This document shows positions 59,183 to 64,000 of a stretch of 64,000 nt of DNA, piece after piece. Position 1 is the stretch's first letter. The number at the start of each line of letters is the position of its first letter. The position numbers and the translations under genes were made by a program. The stretch is from Aaosphaeria pasadenensis. Lineage: Eukaryota; Ascomycota; Dothideomycetes; Pleosporales. The stretch lies in assembly GCA_022813625.1 (NCBI GenBank), contig JAKLMB010000007.1, forward strand, positions 1,240,001 to 1,304,000, written 5' to 3'. Under the pieces are notes generated by a model that was not told where the DNA came from, did no database searches, and saw nothing but the letters and a program-made list of their open reading frames with translations.

Positions 59183-59812
59183 TCACTGCCACCTAATCTT
59201 CATCTTCCACTCGTCGACTTTCGCCTGGAACCACGACTTTGTGGGCGCGCGCTCGATCTCCTGCATCAGCCGGTCGTAGTACTCCGGGTTCGACGTGGGC
59301 TTCAGGACTCCCGGGGATAGCTTGTTCAGGGTGCTGTAGCGGTTCCCGAGGAGCGAGTACAGCGCGTTGATGTTGGCGAGTTCGGCGTCTGCGTTTAGTG
59401 TCGACGGTGCGGCGGGGGGTGTTTGTGTGGAGGACGAGGGGGCATCTTTTGAGGAGGGGGAGGGTTTGGGGAGGGGGGTCACGCCGAGGGGGACGGCGCG
59501 GTGTTCGATGGCGTTGGTGAAGGGTTGGGCGGGGCGGAGGGGGTCCTTGGGCCAGAGCGAGAGGATGCGCGTGTAGTGATTTATGATTTGTTTCTACGGA
59601 AGAGAGAGAGAGAGAATATGTTAGCATAGATATTTATGCGGAGAGGTGGGGGGAGGATTGAGGAATCAATCCCATTGGGATTCAATCTCATGGGGGGAAT
59701 GGATGGGGTTGTAGAGGGAGGAAGGAAGGAAGGAAGGAAGGAAGGCTGCATTGACGGGAGAGGCAGCGCAAAGCAATTGTAGGAGCTTGATGTGACGTAC
59801 GGTGCCTGACAT
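59183..59812 (-). CDS. cytochrome b assembly factor, Cbp6/UQCC2 family
   Basis: Exon 1 is 59812-59801, only four codons (MSGT), with donor GTACGT. After a 207-base intron, exon 2 runs 59593-59183, giving 140 residues. The start is inferred: exon 2 has no ATG before its conserved part, and the four-codon exon is the nearest ATG with a perfect donor. Cbp6 works with Cbp3 at the mitochondrial ribosome tunnel exit to translate and stabilise cytochrome b for complex III. Family features are the opening QIINHYTRILSLWPKDPLRP, the central ELANINALYSLLGNRYSTL and the closing PTSNPEYYDRLMQEIERAPT plus KSWFQAKVDEW. The Pro/Ser-rich section between them (about residues 45-75) is variable. The gene is divergent from BSD2. 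The family call is from memory of motif layout, not an alignment. Confidence 0.75.
59719..59744. repeat. (GGAA)n microsatellite
   Basis: Six GGAA-type units inside the CBP6 intron; on the coding strand this is a TTCC pyrimidine tract. Confidence 0.92.
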
Positions 59813-59988
59813 GTTGAAGTGGGTTGGGTGGGAAGTGGTGAATGGGATGTCGTGTGTTGCTGTTTGCGCGAGGGTACGCAAAGAGGGTGGATGAGGTCGA
59901 GAAATCAATTGGCGATTGATTGTTTCGTGTATTGTGTGCGAGTGCTATGTGCTATGGCGGTAATTGGATATACTGTACGGAGTTGTGA

Positions 59989-60007
59989 GGTAGGTAGGTA
60001 GGTAGGT
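59989..60007. repeat. (GGTA)n microsatellite
   Basis: Four to five GGTA units about 180 bases upstream of the CBP6 start codon. Confidence 0.9.
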
Positions 60008-60181
60008 CGTAGTTGTTAGTGGGTATGATGATGATGCTTTGACATGGCTGCAATGCTTTGGAAATATTATTCCTCATTGCCTGAAAGGGACTAGCGAGGA
60101 TCTCATGGGCGGGTGGCCGTGCACGGCATGGTTATCGATTACGGGCGTCGTCCTGTAATTTACTCTGTATGTATTCCTGCG

Positions 60182-60189
60182 TCACGTGA
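60182..60189. promoter_or_regulatory. palindromic E-box TCACGTGA
   Basis: Same eight-base palindrome as in the CENP-K/KH intergenic region. It lies about 370 bases upstream of CBP6 and 780 upstream of BSD2. Candidate bHLH site by sequence only. Confidence 0.5.
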
Positions 60190-60970
60190 GTGTTACAGTT
60201 CACTTGCGTCCGTATTCCGTATTCGCATGCGGAATTCGCCTTTCCCTGCGTCCGCTTAGCACGGCAAAGGTCGACGCAGGGACATTCACTACAAGTACCA
60301 GGCAACAAGATTCCTATGCAGAGGAGAGAACACAATCAGATGGATGGGTAGTAGAACAAAAATAAACAACAGATCAGAGACAGAGGCAGAGACACAACAG
60401 AGGCAAAGGAGGCAGAGACATAAGCACAGTCCTAGATGAATAAATAGATACCTCGATACATACAGGTAGGTACCTGGACTCATCCTGACAGTTGAGGCGG
60501 AGAGACGCTGACGGACGACGGCGGGCGGGAATTCGAAACACTACGCTTTACCAGATTCATCTCTACCAACTCAACTCACAGTCTCACAATTACTGTAGTT
60601 ACGACGACTTACGAGGTAATACTGTGTGCGTACGGAGTAATTAGTTATCTACTTGTAATGGTTAACCCCATCCCCATACAAATCCATAGGGAACGTTACC
60701 CGGACGGACCCTAGCCCGGCCCTACTCATCCATCCTCTCAGCTGCCTGCCCAGTCCCTTCCAGTCCCTTCCCTTCCCTCTCTCCTCTCATACAAGCGCCC
60801 GTCGTCCTTCTTGGGAGGGGGCACTGCAACTGTCACTCCTGTTCCTGTCCCTCTTCACCTATTCTTCTTCTTCTTCAACTACTTCTTCTACCACCACTCC
60901 TCTTTCGCCGTCCCTTCTGGTTTTCCTTTTCCTGTTTCTCGTCTTCCACCCCGTTTTTTTTAGCGACAGC

Positions 60971-62232
60971 ATGCCTTCACAACGTTACGAACCGGTACGT
61001 CCATCCGCTTCCGCCACCTCACCACACCCGTCTGGTGGTCACCTCATTCATGCCTATGCGCCCTTCAACCCTCTCCAACAACCGCTAACCATGCGATATG
61101 TACAGATAGCAGGCAATGACGACGACGATGCCTCGCCCGTAGCCCTACAAGCTCCCTACTCGATCCCCAACAGCCCTCCGCCATCTTTCCACAGCCGCGC
61201 CTCCTCTCCCTCAGGCGGCGCTTCTCGCCGCCTCCTATCCGATGACCCTCTCGACAACGATGCCGACCGCACACTCGCCGACACCTTCGCATCAGATGAC
61301 GACGACAGCGACGACGAAAATGGCGACGGAATGGACGACCGACAGCGACTGATGAGAGGTCAACCGGAGCCGCAGCCCGCAGAAGATCCCGCCGCACCAG
61401 ACACCGTACGCCAAGGTATCCAGAGGAGAATGACACAATTACCCAGCTTCCCAGAGCCGACGGGAGCGTCTCGAGGGAGAATAATGGGCGGCGGTCAGAA
61501 CGACGGTGTATTCGCAAATCTGAGTGCGAAACCCACGCGCGGGGAGGAAGTTGAGGAGAAGCCTCCGGTGCGTTAACCCCGAACAATCGCGATCCTGAAG
61601 GATCCATCGGACGTTTCGAATTATAATAGTAGCTGACTTCTTTCAACTAGACATACGAACAAGCCGCCGCAGATGCGACACCACCATATTGGGAGACCAC
61701 GATCCTCGCACCCGGTACCTTCGGCGACGAGGTCTTCGTCGAAGGCCTTCCCGTCGGCTCCGTCTTCTCGTTTGTATGGAATGCCATGATCTCCATGTCC
61801 TTCCAGCTCGTCGGTTTCCTCCTCACATACCTCCTTCACACCACCCACGCCGCAAAGAACGGTTCCCGCGCCGGCCTCGGCATCACTCTCGTCCAGTATG
61901 GCTTCACAATGAAAGGCGCCTCGAGCCTTGCACCGTCAGATTCCCCGAGCGACTTCACCGGCGGCGTACCAGACGACCCAAATTCGCACGACTTCGATCC
62001 AAACCAGGTCGCACCATCAAGTGGCACCATGTCGACGCCTGCCAACTCGGGAATTAGCTCTGCGGACTGGCTAGCGTACGGGTTGATGATAGTTGGGTGG
62101 TTCGTCTTGATCAAGAGCATATCAGATTTCATTCGCGCAAGGAGACACGAGCAGCTTGTACTTCAGAGCCCCGATCGAGGTCTGGGCGTTCCGATAGTGG
62201 CGGAGGGTGAGAGGCCCGAACAAAGCGTATAG
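60971..62232 (+). CDS. Bsd2/NDFIP family membrane adaptor for Nedd4-type ubiquitin ligases
   Basis: Exons 60971-60994 (24 bases), 61106-61567 and 61651-62232 give 355 residues. The first intron (111 bases) is stop-free and a multiple of three, but its GTACGT donor, GCTAACC branch site and TACAG acceptor are all strong, so MPSQRYEP joins IAGNDDDDAS. Bsd2 recruits Rsp5/Nedd4 to ubiquitinate metal transporters and other cargo in the Golgi and endosomes. The cytosolic N-terminus is Ser/Pro/Asp-rich. A PPTY ligase-binding motif is created across the second splice junction, followed by the family signature YEQAAADATPPYWETT. Membrane segments are seen at SVFSFVWNAMISMSFQLVGF-LLTYLL, at NGSRAGLGITLVQYGFT (weak), and at WLAYGLMIVGWFVLIKSI near the C-terminus. 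Divergent from CBP6. Confidence 0.9.
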
Positions 62233-62570
62233 ACTCAAATCGACTTCCCATCTTCATGGGCTTTTCTTTTCTTACACTTCTGAATCGTCACCATCATCGA
62301 CAAATGAGCTACATAAAAGGGTAACAGCCATATATGCCAACACATGAGGGATGTATTTATTTGATCGTCATATCCCATTCTACCACTCTGTATACGAGTC
62401 GAGAAACAAAGTCTACATTATCAAGAGTCGACTACATTTTTCTCTTGTATAACACCCACGCGCGCGCATACGCACATCATGGGAATACCTCTTCCCAGTT
62501 GCCATCCTCATTTCATTCTCCTCATCCTTCTCATCTCATTATTATTGCGCTAGGGTACATTGCATTGGGT

Positions 62571-62590
62571 TCGGTTCGGTTCGGTTCGGT
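62571..62590. repeat. (TCGGT)n repeat
   Basis: Four tandem TCGGT units followed by the near-match ACGGTACGGTAC-type sequence, downstream of BSD2. Confidence 0.9.
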
Positions 62591-62991
62591 ACGGTACAGT
62601 GCGCTGCGGTCAAAGGCTTGGGTATCAGGTTATCGTTCTTGGGTGTTCTTTTTTCTTTTTCAATTAGGTTACGCATATCTCTACCAGCATCCAATGTACC
62701 GAGCCGAAAGCGCTCGCTCGCGCGCGCGAGAGAGAGAGAGACAAGAGCAAGGTTATAAATATACGTGTCTTGTGTGAAATAGATCCCTCTTTCCACGTCT
62801 TCGATAACACAAAGTGGCATCGTGAAGATCCCTCGGCCCTCTTTTGGAAATAATCAAAGTATAAACGGGCTATCTATCTTCTCGTCTCATCATATATATG
62901 CATGTGTGTTTGCACATGTGTTTGTGGCTTCAGGCGCCACTGAATCTTACAGCAGTCGATATCGTGGTTGTTGTAGTACTTGCTCGATTCG

Positions 62992-63021
62992 ACTTGCCTT
63001 GCCTTGCCTTGCCTTGCCTTG
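62992..63021. repeat. (CTTGC)n repeat
   Basis: About six CTTGC units in noncoding sequence. Confidence 0.92.
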
Positions 63022-63431
63022 ACTGACCTCACTTCTTAGATGTCCATGTCTTGTACGAACTACGATTTCTTTCCTTTTCCTTCTTCTCCCTCCTTGTTTC
63101 GGCAAACGCTCAAAGAGGGGAGTGCTGGGATATGGAGCGTTTTGAAGTTTCATTCCTAGTTGCATCCCTCATTGTTATCGTCACTGTGGTCACGGTCCCG
63201 TGATGGGCACCGATGGTGGTAGGTTCAACTAGGTGAAGAAGCCTAGCAAGCTAAGGGGAGGAAAGTTTCAAAGGGAGTCGGTCGTGTTATCTCTGTTGTT
63301 TCAAGAATAGAAAGAAGAAGAGAGACGGAAAGGGCAGATAAGAAGGGAAACGCGGTTAATGAAGGGCACTGATTCTCATGCGGTGGAGTGGTATCGTCAC
63401 GGGAAGTGAGAAAATGGACTTCAGCTAGGTG

Positions 63432-63491
63432 TACGGAGTACTTATTGCACAGATGTACTAATTACTATTCTCACGCTGTGTGTACGGAGTA
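63432..63491. repeat. pair of TACGGAGTA motifs
   Basis: Two exact copies, each preceded by GTG, starting 51 bases apart (63432-63440 and 63483-63491). They belong to the dispersed family described in the findings. Confidence 0.85.
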
Positions 63492-64000
63492 TGTGAGTTC
63501 TCAGTGAAGATCTGGGTTTGTTGGATTAGTAGCTTCGTTGTAGTAAGATGAATTGCGGAAGGGATGGGTGACGGGAGATATTTTCTTTATTTAGACTTTC
63601 TGAACTGCCAGGTGATGGGCTTGTAACGGTTTAAAGGGAAAATGAGGCAATTGCAGAACTAGCTACCTCGTCCTATAGCATACACACAGTACGTATGAGT
63701 CGAAAGCCTCTAATAGACTTTTCTGTCGTGCCTTCATACCGCCATCGCTATACAGCGCCTGGAATAGAGACATAAAGGAAGATGAAAGTACATTGGTCAT
63801 TTGTTTACCTTTTATTTCCCCATCCAGCACCAGCAAGCACATGTCGACAAAGTCTGGGCTGTTTCAAGAGAGATCCCAGGGAGCGCTTCCGAATCTACAT
63901 TCCGCGAGGGGCAGAAAGGGGGAAAGATTGTCACAACACACACATGCATACTGTCCACAAATACGATTGGAAATCAAAACAATGGGAAATGGGGAAGGGC

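Larger units (their letters stand above)
59813..60970. promoter_or_regulatory. divergent promoter region of CBP6 and BSD2
   Basis: About 1.16 kb. It contains a (GGTA)n repeat at 59989-60007, a palindromic TCACGTGA at 60182-60189, one TACGGAGTA at 60631-60639, and a CT-rich leader running into the BSD2 start. No gene seen. Confidence 0.55.
62233..64000. other. 1.8 kb terminal region, no supported gene
   Basis: BSD2 3' flank followed by noncoding sequence with short tandem repeats and two TACGGAGTA copies 51 bases apart (63432, 63483). A gene beyond the right edge may have its promoter or 3' end here; nothing shows it. Confidence 0.55.

Overview
The window is chromosomal DNA from a filamentous ascomycete (Pezizomycotina). 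The evidence is spliced genes with many short GT-AG introns (mostly 48-60 nt, branch points like CTAAC/CTGAC), well-spaced genes, and a gene set including a Zn2Cys6 regulator, a fungal grainyhead/CP2 factor, HIR subunit Hpc2 and fungal-type CENP-K. A Dothideomycete is my guess from the look of the introns and intergenic DNA; no marker here proves it. No gene is cut by either end, and I see no rRNA, tRNA, intact transposon, CRISPR or prophage.

Layout, left to right: SEC14 (+, 1094-2358); a hidden 51-residue secreted peptide (-, 3485-3696); an unrecognised Ser-rich protein of about 700 aa (+, 6039-8243); a 5 kb gap with pyrimidine tracts; a CP2/grainyhead regulator (+, 13239-16243); a 3.8 kb gap; GH47 alpha-mannosidase 1 (+, 20090-21836); a gap; ribosomal protein eS27, built from three small exons (-, 24956-25455); CENP-K (-); a triple-KH RNA-binding protein (+); a BTB/Cys-rich protein (+); MAM33/p32 (-) divergent from the mitochondrial citrate carrier (+); a Zn2Cys6 regulator (-); a 3.9 kb gap; an ABM-like protein (+); a long GH47 mannosidase 2 (-); chaperonin subunit CCT6 (-) divergent from NOP56 (+); HPC2 (+); an unrecognised nuclear-looking protein (+); CBP6/UQCC2 (-) divergent from BSD2/NDFIP (+); then about 1.8 kb without a gene.

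Most genes are housekeeping: lipid transfer, secretory glycan trimming, cytosolic folding, ribosome and snoRNP biogenesis, kinetochore, histone gene control, and mitochondrial transport and assembly. There is no biosynthetic cluster. Gene models were rebuilt by hand from splice sites. Several real exons are tiny (3, 5, 12, 14, 21 and 24 nt), so simple ORF calling misses or misplaces them. The points most worth a second look are the small secreted peptide, the isolated-ATG exon of eS27, a NOP56 intron that does not splice in frame with canonical sites, two stop-free introns of length 3n, two diverged GH47 enzymes in one window, and a nine-base motif (TACGGAGTA) that recurs nine times, only between genes.
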